From positions 215,949 to 279,948 of the forward strand of contig NZ_CANLER010000007.1 of assembly GCF_947489715.1 (NCBI RefSeq): a stretch of 64,000 nucleotides of DNA, given 5' to 3'. The stretch comes from an uncultured Roseovarius sp. (lineage in GTDB: Bacteria > Pseudomonadota > Alphaproteobacteria > Rhodobacterales > Rhodobacteraceae). This document shows positions 51,580 to 60,184 of the stretch, in pieces. The stretch's first letter is position 1. Each line of letters begins with the position of its first letter. A program made the position numbers and the translations under genes. Below the pieces are notes generated by a model. That model was not told the DNA's origin, did no database searches, and saw nothing but the letters and a program-made list of their open reading frames with translations.

Positions 51580-53175
51580 TCAGTCATCAAACCAAACCTG
51601 GTCAAAAGAGCCATAAGCCCCGAAGCCAGAGAGATCGTGCCCCTTTAGTTTGGAGTTGTAAACTGTCAGGAATTTCATTTCGAAGAGGTTCACGACAGGC
51701 AAATCGTTGGCCAGAATCTCCTGAATTTCCTTGTACATCGCGCTACGCGTTTCAGCATTCGCTTCGCGCGCGCCGTCTGCCAGCAATTGATCCAGTTTCG
51801 GATTGCTGTAGCGCGACGAATTCACAAAATGCGTACCCTGCCGGATCTGGTCAGTGCCGTAATGACGGTGAACCCCCAGTACCGGATCTGGCAGCTGGTA
51901 GAAGTAGTTCACATTCATGCGGAAATCATAGTCCGCATAAACCCGCTTCAGCCAGGTTGGCACGTCTTCATAGCGCAACTCCAGTTCGATACCGATATCG
52001 CCAAGCGCTTGCTTCATATATTCGCCCGCTCGGCGCCAGTCTTCGCCATATGGGATCAGGTCCAGAACTGCCTTGGCGCGCACGCCATCCGCATCGGGTG
52101 CGATTCCGGCATCGTCCAGTATCTTGACGGCTGCTTCGATATCGGCGTTTGCCGGATAATTCGGCATTCCCGGCGCATAGAGGCCTGTGGCCGCATAGCT
52201 GCTCGACAGCGCGCTGGTGGCAGGATTGCCGTAGCCAAACCAGATGTTGTCAATCAGGAACTGGCGGTCAATCGCCATCGAAATGGCCTGGCGGATCTCT
52301 GGTTTGTCAAACGGCGGTTCAGTTGTGTTGAACTCGATAAGCGAGACCGGATTGATCATCGCATACCCATCCGTTGTTACACCGATGCTGTCGAGTTCTC
52401 TCAGACGTACCACATCGACATTCGGGATCGCGCCATATGCACCGTAGTGTACTTCACCATTTTCCATGGCAGCGGCGCGGGTCGAGGCGTCAGGGATAAA
52501 GCGACCGACGATACGGTCCAGATAGGGCAACCCTTCTTTCCAGTACTCCTCGTTCTTATCCAGACGGATGAACTGGCCTTTCTTCCATTCAACGAACTTG
52601 AATGGTCCGGTTCCGACCGGGTTATTGGCCAGGCTCGCACTCTTGACGTCCTGTCCGTCCAGCAGGTGTTTGGGCACCATCGGCGATTCATACGCGCCCA
52701 GAGAACGCATCATGTAAGGCGCGGGATTGGCCAGGTTAAATACGGCTGTATGATCATCGGGCGTGTCGATCGAGGTGACTTCTTTGAACGAGTTCGGGCC
52801 GCGCGGGTGCACTTTTCTGAGCACTTCCATCACGGTGAATTGCACGTCGGCTGACGTAAAGGGCTCTCCATCGTGCCATTTCACGCCCTGGCGCAGATTG
52901 AATGTAACAGTCTTGCCATCGTCACTGACTTCCCAACTCTCGGCAAGGGAAGGGATGCCTTTCAGGTCCTTGTCGTAATCAAGCAACCCATCATAAATTT
53001 TTGGAGCGACAAGCCCGATCGGGCCAGATGTTGAAATGTAGGACGCCAGAGAAGGCGGCTCCGGTTGAACGAGCATCACCAATGTGCCACCCGCTTTTTG
53101 TGCGTGCGCGGCCAAGCCGCTCAAAGCAATTGAAACAGCAGTGATCGCACCGCCCAACCAAATACTTATCTTCAT
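51580..53175 (-). CDS. Family 5 extracellular solute-binding protein
   Basis: The 531-residue periplasmic protein has a signal peptide (about 1-25, cut after AAHAQ-like residues) and the family 5 signature region (LAESWEVSDDGKTVTFNLRQGVKWHDG near 70-100). It captures di- or oligopeptides, opines or similar solutes for the Dpp-type permease. GGGAG lies before the ATG at 53175; an upstream in-frame extension of 20 residues is rejected. No Cys follows the signal peptide, so it is not a lipoprotein. Confidence 0.92.
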   Translation of the reverse strand: MKISIWLGGAITAVSIALSGLAAHAQKAGGTLVMLVQPEPPSLASYISTSGPIGLVAPKIYDGLLDYDKDLKGIPSLAESWEVSDDGKTVTFNLRQGVKWHDGEPFTSADVQFTVMEVLRKVHPRGPNSFKEVTSIDTPDDHTAVFNLANPAPYMMRSLGAYESPMVPKHLLDGQDVKSASLANNPVGTGPFKFVEWKKGQFIRLDKNEEYWKEGLPYLDRIVGRFIPDASTRAAAMENGEVHYGAYGAIPNVDVVRLRELDSIGVTTDGYAMINPVSLIEFNTTEPPFDKPEIRQAISMAIDRQFLIDNIWFGYGNPATSALSSSYAATGLYAPGMPNYPANADIEAAVKILDDAGIAPDADGVRAKAVLDLIPYGEDWRRAGEYMKQALGDIGIELELRYEDVPTWLKRVYADYDFRMNVNYFYQLPDPVLGVHRHYGTDQIRQGTHFVNSSRYSNPKLDQLLADGAREANAETRSAMYKEIQEILANDLPVVNLFEMKFLTVYNSKLKGHDLSGFGAYGSFDQVWFDD

Positions 53176-53432
53176 ATTACTCTCCCTTTTGTAATTTTTT
53201 TGGGGGGTCGTGGCGCGAGCCTGCCTGAATTCCAATAGTCAAACAACCCTTTTACCCTGCATTTACGACCTTTGTATTGTCGCCGACAGCGCAGCTGATG
53301 CGTGGATTTTTGGGTCAAAATGATGTCAAAAATCGTGTTGGAAATGCCAGAAAATCCTGCTTGTGACGGCGGCACTGAGCCTCCCCATTTGATTGGGTCC
53401 ACCGTTAAGATTAGGAAACGGAGGATCAGAGA

Positions 53433-53711
53433 ATGGCGAACAGAAGACCGAAGCCGGAAGAGATTGTCTCGAAGCTACGGCAGGTTGAAGTTCTGATGGG
53501 GCAAGGCATGCCGCGCCTGGATGCGATCAAACAGATGAGCGTTGTGGAACAGACCTACTACCGCTAGCGCAAGCAGTACGGCGGAATGGGCGTAGAACAA
53601 TTGAAGGAACTGAAGCGGCTTCAGAAGGAAAATGAGCGGCTGAGGCGTGCGGTGTCAGACCTGACGCTCGACAAGCTGATCCTATCGGAAGCATCGAGGG
53701 GAAACTTCTAA
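53433..53711 (+). pseudogene. IS3-family orfA with internal amber codon
   Basis: The frame encodes an IS3 OrfA helix-turn-helix protein (RRPKPEEIVSKLRQVEVLMG, then QLKELKRLQKENERLRRA). A TAG at 53565-53567 interrupts it where relatives have Trp in YYRWRKQYGG. The remainder stays in frame to a TAA at 53709. It is inactive unless suppressed. Confidence 0.85.
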
Positions 53712-54597
53712 GCCCCGCTCGTCGCCGTGCCTGTATTGATCATGTTCGCAGCCAGTTCAAAGTCTCCGAGCGCCGTGAATGTCGAGTTTTGAGACAACAC
53801 CGATCCACGCAAAGACGGATTCCGCGGGGCGGACCAGATGAAGAACGACTGGTGGCCGATATGATTGAGCTGGCCAGGCAATATGGCAGATACGGCTATC
53901 GCCGGGTCGCGGTGTTGCTGAGAGAGGCAGGATGGTCTGTCAGTGATGGTCGCATCGAACGGCTCTAGAAGCGAGAGGGCCGGAAGGTTCCGCACGAGCA
54001 ACCAAAGCAAGGACGGCACTGGCTGAACGATGGCTCCTATGTTCGACTTCGACCAGAGCATCGTAACCACGTGTGGTCCTATGACTTCGTGCATTGCCGC
54101 ACCGATGACGGAAAGGCCTTTCGTACACTGAACATCATTGGAGAGTTCAGTCGGGAATGCCTAACGATCAGGGTGAAGCGGAAGCTGAACTCTACCGATG
54201 TCATCGACGCTCTGACGGATCTGTTCATCCTGCGAGGCGCACCGTCCTACATCCGTTCAGATAACGGCCCTGAGTTCGTTGCCCTGGCGGTTCGCGACTG
54301 GATTGCGGCTGTCGGAGCCAGAACGTTATACATTGGGCCAGGTTCGCCTTGGGAGAATGGATACTGCGAAAGCTTCAACGGTCAAATGAGAGATGAGCTG
54401 TTGAACAGGGAAATCTTCTACTCGCTCAGAGAAGCGCAAATCATCATCGAAGAATGGAGGAAACACTACAACACCAAACCCTTCTCATCGATACTGCGTG
54501 TCGACTGCCAGGCAATGGACCACACAGTGCACTGGGCTATCGCCCTCCGGGGCCGGAAACCATCATCCCGATGGAACACAGGCCGATCATGCACTAA
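53711..54597 (+). pseudogene. IS3-family orfB transposase, interrupted
   Basis: The rve integrase core is recognisable, with VWSYDFVHCRTDDGKAFRTL, IRSDNGPEF and GSPWENGYCESFNGQMRDEL giving the DDE residues. Two lesions inactivate it. A TAG at 53966-53968 replaces Trp before KREGRKVP, and a 38-bp insertion at 54479-54516 after HYNTK shifts the frame, which resumes as PHSALGYRPP and ends RPIMH. The longest open piece starts at 54071. Confidence 0.88.
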
Positions 54598-54642
54598 CAA
54601 TCAACTTGGACCCGTCAAATAGGGCTTCTCATGAGCAACCAG

Positions 54643-54930
54643 TTATCTGGAAAAACCTGCCTTGAATAAACGTCTCCGCAGTTCGCCCATTTTGTCGGGA
54701 TCCTTCAGAGATAAACGATCAAGGTCTTTAACGCAGATTTCGGGCAGCGCGTCCTGACAGAAGTTGACCACTTTGGCAGTGTCTTCTGGGTGTTCAAGCG
54801 CCAAATTGCTCGCAGCTAGAAAATGCGCGACGTACCAATTTGGCATCCGGTGTGTCGCGTGCTCAGCCCATTTGATTGCAGTGTCGTAGCGACCATCTCT
54901 TCCTGCCTTGAATTTTGTTACATTATAAAA
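54643..54930 (-). pseudogene. C-terminal fragment of a TPR-containing (cyclase-type) protein
   Basis: About 95 residues read as a TPR-like pair of helices (GRDGRYDTAIKWAEHATHRM, then AHFLAASNLALEHPEDTAKV) followed by LSLKDPDKMGELRRRLFKAGF. That ending is typical of adenylate/guanylate-cyclase-plus-TPR proteins, whose last residues read FKDPAxxExxxxGLRKAG. The N-terminal bulk is missing, cut off at the zur promoter region, and the 3' end is 12 bp from the IS. The fragment is probably a relic. Confidence 0.6.
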
Positions 54931-54938
54931 TAACAAAA
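54913..54938. promoter_or_regulatory. Inverted repeat upstream of zur, candidate Zur operator
   Basis: TTTTGTTA-N10-TAACAAAA is a perfect 8-bp inverted repeat, AT-rich between the arms, ending 23 bp before the zur start codon. TGTTA/TAACA halves resemble Zur boxes, although the spacing is wider than the usual one. Autoregulation of the zur-zrg operon is the simple reading. Confidence 0.5.
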
Positions 54939-54961
54939 CCAGGAATATGGGAGGTTCTTTC

Positions 54962-55348
54962 ATGAGAAAGCGCGCTGCTGCACGGCAAGACGATGTTTTA
55001 AGTGTATTGAATGCACGCCAGAAGCCGATGACAGCCTATCAAATTCTTGAAGAGCTACAGGCGAGTGAGCCGGATATCGCGCCGCCGACCGTTTATCGCA
55101 CTCTGTTGGCGCTGACCGACCAAGGGCGCGCACACAGGCTTGAATCCATCAAGGCCTTTGTACCCTGTCGGTGCAAACATGCCGAAAGTGTACCGGTCCT
55201 TGCGATTTGTGAAGGCTGTGGATCAGTCGAAGAGCATGACGGCAGCGGTCTCTTGCCACAACTGACAAAGCTAACGGACCGTAGCGCATTCCACGCAGAG
55301 CGGCACATCGTTGAAATTCACGGGCAATGCGGAACCTGCGCGGCCTGA
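54962..55348 (+). CDS. zur: Zur, zinc-uptake regulator (Fur family)
   Basis: The 128-residue Fur-family protein has the winged helix (MTAYQILEELQAS, then APPTVYRTLLALTDQG), a Zur-type CRCKHAESVPVLAICEGCGS region and a C-terminal CGTC motif. Two CxxC motifs supply the structural zinc site. Zur represses zinc uptake genes when zinc is plentiful. GGGAGG lies 7 nt before ATG 54962. It directly precedes the zrg-type transporter genes with a 31-bp gap, so it is likely the first gene of the operon. Confidence 0.88.
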   Translation: MRKRAAARQDDVLSVLNARQKPMTAYQILEELQASEPDIAPPTVYRTLLALTDQGRAHRLESIKAFVPCRCKHAESVPVLAICEGCGSVEEHDGSGLLPQLTKLTDRSAFHAERHIVEIHGQCGTCAA

Positions 55349-55379
55349 CTTCACGCAACTCAATCGGATTGGACACACC

Positions 55380-56027
55380 ATGAAACAGACACTTTCGCTG
55401 ATTACCATTTTCGCTGCCGTCCCCGCACTTGCAGAAGACACCCGTCAGCTTGACGCCCATGAGCACGGTGTTGGTGCCCTGAACATTGCCATTGAAGGCA
55501 CGACGGTGGCCATGGAATTCCATGCCCCGGGCGCGGATATCGTCGGTTTCGAACATGCCGCTGTAAGTGAAGCAGATCGCGCGTCGGTGGACGCCGCGGT
55601 TGCAACACTTGCGACACCCCTAAACCTGTTCGTACCGCCCGCCGCGGCTGAATGTTCCGTGACCAAGGCAAGCGCCAAGCTGGAGAGTGAAGAGACCCAC
55701 GACGAGCATGCAGATCATGACGACCATGACGACCATGACGACCATACGGATCATGATGAGCATACTGAGCATGATGATGATCATGCCGAACACGAGGAAC
55801 ATGCCGAGCATGAGGAACATGCGGACGAAGCCGGGCATACAGAGTTTCATGCCGAGTATACCCTTGCCTGCGCCAATCCGACGGCTTTGACCGAAATCAG
55901 CTTCGCTTATTTCGATGCCTTTGAAAACGCGCGTGAACTGGAGGTACAGATCATTACCAGTTCTGGCGCGCAGGCGTTTGAAGTGGAACGTGATGCGCCG
56001 GTTCTCGATCTGCGGAGCCTTTTCTAA
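55380..56027 (+). CDS. zrgA: ZrgA-like periplasmic zinc-binding protein (DUF2796)
   Basis: The 215-residue protein has a signal peptide (about 1-18), then RQLDAHEHGVGALNIAIEG and AMEFHAPGADIVGFEH, the conserved DUF2796 opening. A His/Asp/Glu-rich tract fills about residues 107-157, with roughly one His every three residues. Such tracts bind Zn2+ in the periplasm. In Vibrio ZrgA is the first gene of ZrgABCDE, a zinc uptake system. Position after zur and before an ATPase, a permease and two DUF3299 proteins matches that order. Confidence 0.88.
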   Translation: MKQTLSLITIFAAVPALAEDTRQLDAHEHGVGALNIAIEGTTVAMEFHAPGADIVGFEHAAVSEADRASVDAAVATLATPLNLFVPPAAAECSVTKASAKLESEETHDEHADHDDHDDHDDHTDHDEHTEHDDDHAEHEEHAEHEEHADEAGHTEFHAEYTLACANPTALTEISFAYFDAFENARELEVQIITSSGAQAFEVERDAPVLDLRSLF

Positions 56028-56028
56028 G

Positions 56029-56724
56029 GTGACGCCGCCCGTCCTTGAACTCTCAGAAGTCGGCTTTCATTGGCCCGGTCGAACGAGGTTCGCTCTGTCT
56101 TTGTCCAACTTCACTGTTGATAAGGGCGAAACCGTATTGCTCCTGGGCGAAAGCGGATCGGGTAAATCCACGCTGTTGTCGCTGATTTGCGGTACCATCC
56201 TTCCCCATAAAGGGACGGTGCGGGTCGCCGGAACAGATATCACGATGCTGTCGGGCGGCGCACGTGACAGGTTCCGCGCTGAACAGATAGGCGTGATCTT
56301 TCAGCAGTTCAATCTCCTGCCTTTCGGAACGGTGGCCGACAACATCCTTCTGCCCCTCCGATTTGCCCCGGATCGGCGCAAACGTGCGGGGGACGCAAAG
56401 GCAGCAGCCGCAGCCTTGTGTGAGCAACTTGGTTTGCCAGCGGATGTGTTTGCCGCCAAGGCCAATGCGCTGAGTGTGGGCCAGCAGCAGCGGGTGGCCG
56501 TGGCACGGGCGCTGATCGGCCGGCCGCCACTTATTATCGCAGACGAACCGACGTCTGCCCTGGATGCAAACAGCCAGATTGCCTTTCTTGACCTGCTCTT
56601 TCAACAGGCATCAGCCAACGACACCTCGCTCCTGATGGTCAGCCATGATCCGCGACTGGCGGAACGCTTCGACCGCGTTGTGCGCATGGAAGACATTGCC
56701 CAAATCACGCGGGCCGCCGCATGA
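56029..56724 (+). CDS. zrgB: ZrgB-like ABC ATPase
   Basis: The 231-residue ATPase has GESGSGKSTLLSLICG (Walker A), a Q-loop FQQFNLLPFGT, LSVGQQQRVAVARAL and LIIADEPTSALD, the pattern of the MacB/LolD group. It starts with GTG one base after the zrgA stop, with GGAG 11 nt upstream; longer in-frame starts inside zrgA are possible. It overlaps the permease by 4 bp and powers zinc uptake with it. Confidence 0.88.
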   Translation: MTPPVLELSEVGFHWPGRTRFALSLSNFTVDKGETVLLLGESGSGKSTLLSLICGTILPHKGTVRVAGTDITMLSGGARDRFRAEQIGVIFQQFNLLPFGTVADNILLPLRFAPDRRKRAGDAKAAAAALCEQLGLPADVFAAKANALSVGQQQRVAVARALIGRPPLIIADEPTSALDANSQIAFLDLLFQQASANDTSLLMVSHDPRLAERFDRVVRMEDIAQITRAAA

Positions 56725-57971
56725 TCCTGCGCCTTGCCATCGCATCTCTCTTTGCGCGCGCGCTTACGGTGGGCATGACCATCCTTGCGATTGCGCTGTC
56801 GGTCGCGCTCTACCTCGGTGTCGAAAAGGTGCGCACCGGGGCGAAGTCCAGTTTTGCCGATACGATCTCGGGCACGGACCTGATCGTCGGCGCCCGGTCA
56901 GGCTCGGTTCAGCTCTTGCTCTACTCCGTGTTCCGCATTGGCAATGCGACCAACAATGTTACGTGGCAGAGCTATCAGGACATTGCAGCACGGTCGGATG
57001 TTGAATGGATTGTTCCGATTTCCTTGGGCGACAGCCACCGGCAATTTCGTGTCATGGGCACGACGCAAGATTTCTTTGAGCATTACAAATTTCGGCAGGG
57101 CAGGTCGCTGGGGCTGGCCCAGGGCGTCATCATGGATGACCTCTTCGATACGGTCATCGGCGCGGATGTCGCCACGACTTTGGGCTATAACGTGGATGAC
57201 CCGATTGTTGTTGCCCACGGTCTCGCCTCTTTTACCGAGCATAAGGACCAGCCGTTCCGCGTGTCGGGCATTCTGGCGAAAACGGGCACACCGGTGGACC
57301 GGACCGTCATTGTCAGCCTGGAAGCGATTGAGGCAATCCATGTGGATTGGCAAAGTGGTGCTCAAATCCCCGGGCAATCGACGCCTGCCGATGTTATCCG
57401 CATGATGGAGCTGACGCCGAAGGCTGTGACGGCGGCGCTTGTCGGTGTCGACAGCCCGTTGCAGACTTTCGCCCTTCAACGCGCGATCAATGAATATCCG
57501 GAGGAACCGCTGCTGGCGATCCTTCCCGGCGTCGCCTTGCAGGAGCTCTGGGGCATTGTTGGCATTGCCGAAACGGCGCTCTTGGCCGTCTCGGCGATGG
57601 TGGTTGTCACGGCATTGATCGGAATGATGGCAACGATCTTTTCCAGCCTGAATGAACGCCGCCGCGAAATGGCAATCTTTCGAGCCATGGGTGCGAAACC
57701 AATGACGATCCTCAGCCTGTTGGTGCTTGAGGCGATGCTGATGGCGGCCATCGGGGCCGTGCTTGGTTTGGCCTTTCTCTATGTCGGCCTGATGATTGCG
57801 CAACCGGTTCTGGACAGTGCCTTCGGTCTTTGGTTGCCCATCGACGCGCCCACGATGCGCGAAGCAATTGTTATTCTGGCGGTCATCGGTGCTGGCGCAA
57901 TCGTGAGCCTTTTCCCGGCACTGAGGGCTTACAGAATGTCCCTTGCAGATGGTATGATGGTGAAAACGTGA
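56721..57971 (+). CDS. zrgC: ZrgC-like permease (FtsX/MacB fold)
   Basis: The 416-residue membrane protein has one N-terminal helix (about 5-25), a large extracytoplasmic region (about 30-275), and three C-terminal helices containing the FtsX domain (ERRREMAIFRAMGAKPMTIL). That is the four-helix type VII ABC layout. Its stop overlaps the next start in TGATG. As the transmembrane partner of the ZrgB-like ATPase it probably moves zinc or a zinc complex. Confidence 0.88.
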   Translation: MILRLAIASLFARALTVGMTILAIALSVALYLGVEKVRTGAKSSFADTISGTDLIVGARSGSVQLLLYSVFRIGNATNNVTWQSYQDIAARSDVEWIVPISLGDSHRQFRVMGTTQDFFEHYKFRQGRSLGLAQGVIMDDLFDTVIGADVATTLGYNVDDPIVVAHGLASFTEHKDQPFRVSGILAKTGTPVDRTVIVSLEAIEAIHVDWQSGAQIPGQSTPADVIRMMELTPKAVTAALVGVDSPLQTFALQRAINEYPEEPLLAILPGVALQELWGIVGIAETALLAVSAMVVVTALIGMMATIFSSLNERRREMAIFRAMGAKPMTILSLLVLEAMLMAAIGAVLGLAFLYVGLMIAQPVLDSAFGLWLPIDAPTMREAIVILAVIGAGAIVSLFPALRAYRMSLADGMMVKT

Positions 57972-58492
57972 TGTTGAGAATGAGGTATTCAATGCTGAAC
58001 CGAAGGTCTGCGCTGTCGCTTCTGACAGCATCTGCATTTGCCCCGAAGTCTGCTTTTGCCAGTACTCCGCAAGAAATCACGTGGGATGATCTTATCCCTC
58101 CGGGTGTTCCATATTCCGAGATCATCGGCGAAGGTGAGATGGACGAAGCCAACGATCTCTGGAACCCCATTTATGACGCGAATGGCATCAAGCTGAACGA
58201 GGCGCTGAATGGTGCATATATCAAGATGCCCGGCTTCATCATTCCCTTCGATGTCAGCGCCAAAGGCGTGAAAGAATTCATGCTTGTTCCCTATGTTGGC
58301 GCTTGTATTCACACGCCACCACCACCGGCAAATCAACTTGTTATGGTCAATGCGAAAAACCCCTGGCCGGGCGATCAGCTCTGGGATCCTGTCTGGGTGA
58401 CGGGAACCATGCGAACCCAGTTGCAATCGACCAACCTTGGTAAAACGGGCTATTCGATCTCCGCTGATGAAATGGCAGTCTATGTATGGTGA
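57971..58492 (+). CDS. zrgD: ZrgD-like DUF3299 periplasmic protein
   Basis: The 173-residue protein has a signal-peptide-like start and the DUF3299 core: PGFIIPFD, MLVPYVGACIHTPPPPANQ, and a C-terminal beta region. The VGACIHxPPPPANQ stretch, with Cys and His, is a good metal-site candidate. The ATG at 57971 overlaps the permease stop; ATG 57992, preceded by GAGG, is an alternative and gives a more compact signal peptide. It overlaps the next gene by 7 bp. Confidence 0.82.
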   Translation: MLRMRYSMLNRRSALSLLTASAFAPKSAFASTPQEITWDDLIPPGVPYSEIIGEGEMDEANDLWNPIYDANGIKLNEALNGAYIKMPGFIIPFDVSAKGVKEFMLVPYVGACIHTPPPPANQLVMVNAKNPWPGDQLWDPVWVTGTMRTQLQSTNLGKTGYSISADEMAVYVW

Positions 58493-58995
58493 AACGCGCC
58501 GTTCACCGACGATCGGTACTGGTGGGCCTGACCGCGTCAACGCTGTTGCCGCAGGTCTCGAAAGCTGAAGATGTCGTTGACCTGAGTTGGAATGACCTTC
58601 TCCCCGAAGATCAGACCTCCGCTCCGAATGTCTTGCAAGGTCTGATCGACCATGAAAGCGCGCCCCTCTCCAGCCAGCAACCAGCGTCGAGCGGGACGAG
58701 AACGGATTGGAACGGGCAGATTGTTCGACTGCCGGGGTTCGTCGTGCCAATTGATCAAAGGGGCACCGGAATCGTCGCTTTCATTCTTGTGCCGTTTGTC
58801 GGTGCCTGCGTCCACGTCCCGCCACCGCCCGCCAACCAGTTGGTATTCGTGACGACAGAAGAACCATATGAGAGTGCAGGATTGTACGAAGCGGTTCACG
58901 TGACTGGTATGTTTGCCGTGTCATCGGTCTCCACACACCTCGCGGATATCGGTTATGCGCTGTCGGCTGACAGGATCGAGCCGTATCGCGGATAA
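58486..58995 (+). CDS. zrgE: ZrgE-like DUF3299 periplasmic protein
   Basis: The 169-residue protein is a second DUF3299 paralog with a signal peptide (about 1-27, basic start, Ala-rich end), PGFVVPIDQRG, LVPFVGACVHVPPPPANQ and a similar tail. It is clearly homologous to the previous gene in its core, so the two arose by duplication or act as a pair. It ends the zur-zrgABCDE operon. Confidence 0.85.
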   Translation: MVKRAVHRRSVLVGLTASTLLPQVSKAEDVVDLSWNDLLPEDQTSAPNVLQGLIDHESAPLSSQQPASSGTRTDWNGQIVRLPGFVVPIDQRGTGIVAFILVPFVGACVHVPPPPANQLVFVTTEEPYESAGLYEAVHVTGMFAVSSVSTHLADIGYALSADRIEPYRG

Positions 58996-59302
58996 TTCAG
59001 ACCAAACCCGCGCTCCAAGACATGATCGGGCAGGCTTCCGAAGTCTCAAACAAAGAAACTGGCTTCGCAAGCTATCACGAACTGCCCGGGTATTCTTCGA
59101 AGCCGCCATTGTCGTGGCTGCAACGAAAGTCCAGACCTCCCGCATAGCAGACGATGGTCGCTCGTTAGGTGGATGGCCGGACAGCGGACAAAGCCGGCCT
59201 TATGTATCAAACGCACCAAGGTTCGGGAAATTGAATAGGACTCCACAACCAACTTGCACTCAAGCAGAGTTCTCGAATGTTCAAGCGGCTCAATCAGTTT
59301 TT
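58996..59302. other. 307-bp intergenic region
   Basis: The region lies between zrgE and the frameshifted membrane-protein gene. A plus-strand frame open from 58913 crosses it but resembles nothing until about 59303. No terminator or operator was recognised. Confidence 0.5.
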
Positions 59303-59988
59303 ATGCATTTCGAGTGGCGGCTATCGCTGGCGACAGTGATTTGGAGCCTACTTGTGCCAGCGGGGAGTTTCGCGCTGCCTGCCTGGGCAACAAAGGCGAC
59401 TGGTGTGTTTAGCCAATACGCCCCCTGTCATGGGTTGTTGCTGGCTTTGCTGGACTGTTTTGCTATGTGCTATCCGTTCTTATTTACGGTACGGGGCAGC
59501 AACGCTCGGTTAGATCGCGCTATGACGCCAATTTTATGCAGGAAAGTGGCGGAGTTGACCCTTTGGCGCGAGTGTTTGAGGGTAAACGCATTTACTTGAA
59601 TGATTTTGTATTGCCATCGCAGCCCCGAGTTGTTGGAAAGACGTTTGTGGATTGCGAGATTGTTGGCCCGGCGAATATGTACTTCGAGCTTGATAACTCA
59701 GTAGATGACGTTCAACCGGGCTTGGTGGACGCAGTCTCTCTTAGCGGGGAGCGCCAGTTCTACAACGGCATACTCTTTCGAAACTGTAAGTTTCGTGGCT
59801 GCACGTTCCATCGAGTAACGTTATTTCTTGAGCTGAAAGAAGTGCTTAGAATAGAAAATCTTAACTGGCTCAATTGGATTTCACCCATGCCGCCAGCGGA
59901 CCTTCTGACCGATCAAGACAAGCCTAGCTTAATCGAAGATCAGTCTGACCAATTGCCGCCAGAGACTGAAGAAGAAACGCCGCACTAA
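59303..59988 (+). pseudogene. Frameshifted two-helix membrane protein gene
   Basis: Two overlapping frames join into one sensible protein. Frame 1 starts at ATG 59303 and encodes a hydrophobic helix ending LPAWATKATGVFSQYAP. The frame from 59413 continues PLSWVVAGFAGLFCYVLSVL, a second helix, and a soluble domain to 59988. The joint lies in a run of five C (59421-59425), where one extra C would restore the frame. The C-terminal domain has short repeats (VGKTFVDCEIVG, FRNCKFRGCTFHRV) that recall pentapeptide folds. Its function is unknown. A GTG at 59467 would give a truncated product. Confidence 0.6.
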
Positions 59989-60133
59989 ACTTGCCCCGTG
60001 ACAACTTGTTTCTGACGTTAGGCTCTTTGTCCCCGATCATCTCCGCAAGCTGAGCGTAGGTAACACCTTGTCGTTTGAGTTCCGCCTTCAAAATGTTTGC
60101 CGCTTTGGCTTCCCTCTGATCTGTGCGCTCCAT
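59924..60133 (-). CDS. DUF6471-family small helix-turn-helix-like protein
   Basis: The 69-residue protein reads ILKAELKRQGVTYAQLAEMIG then EPNVRNKLSRGKFSAAFLLQ, the DUF6471 pattern. It looks like a small XRE-like DNA-binding domain. Its 3' end overlaps the convergent frameshifted gene by 65 bp, and it diverges from the LuxR-type gene 51 bp away. No toxin partner is visible. Confidence 0.75.
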   Translation of the reverse strand: MERTDQREAKAANILKAELKRQGVTYAQLAEMIGDKEPNVRNKLSRGKFSAAFLLQSLAAIGQTDLRLS

Positions 60134-60184
60134 TCACTCAACACGAGACTGGCCCTAAGAAATCTTAGATCAGGCGTTCCTGCG

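Larger units (their letters stand above)
53376..54631 (+). mobile_element. Decayed IS3-family insertion sequence
   Basis: About 1.26 kb is bounded by imperfect inverted ends that both start TGAG: at the left TGAGCCTCCCCATTTGATTG, and at the right, read inward, TGAGAAGCCCTATTTGACGG, each followed by GGTCCA. It contains the orfA and orfB remnants of an IS3-type transposase. The flanking 4-5 bp are not duplicated, so the insertion is old or rearranged. Two Trp-to-amber changes and a 38-bp insertion inactivate it. Confidence 0.85.

Noticed and set aside
53433..54622. Pyrrolysine or other amber read-through in the IS transposase
   Set aside because: Both TAG codons replace conserved Trp, a frameshifting insertion is also present, and other genes in the window (for example the DMGDH-like gene) end at TAG. 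Decay explains the pattern; recoding does not.
53371..54636. Target-site duplication around the IS
   Set aside because: The flanks (GGCAC on the left, TGAGC on the right) do not match, so no duplication can be claimed.
58913..59599. A single 228-residue plus-strand protein
   Set aside because: The first 130 codons have no protein-like content and overlap zrgE; only the part from 59303 is meaningful, and it continues in another frame.
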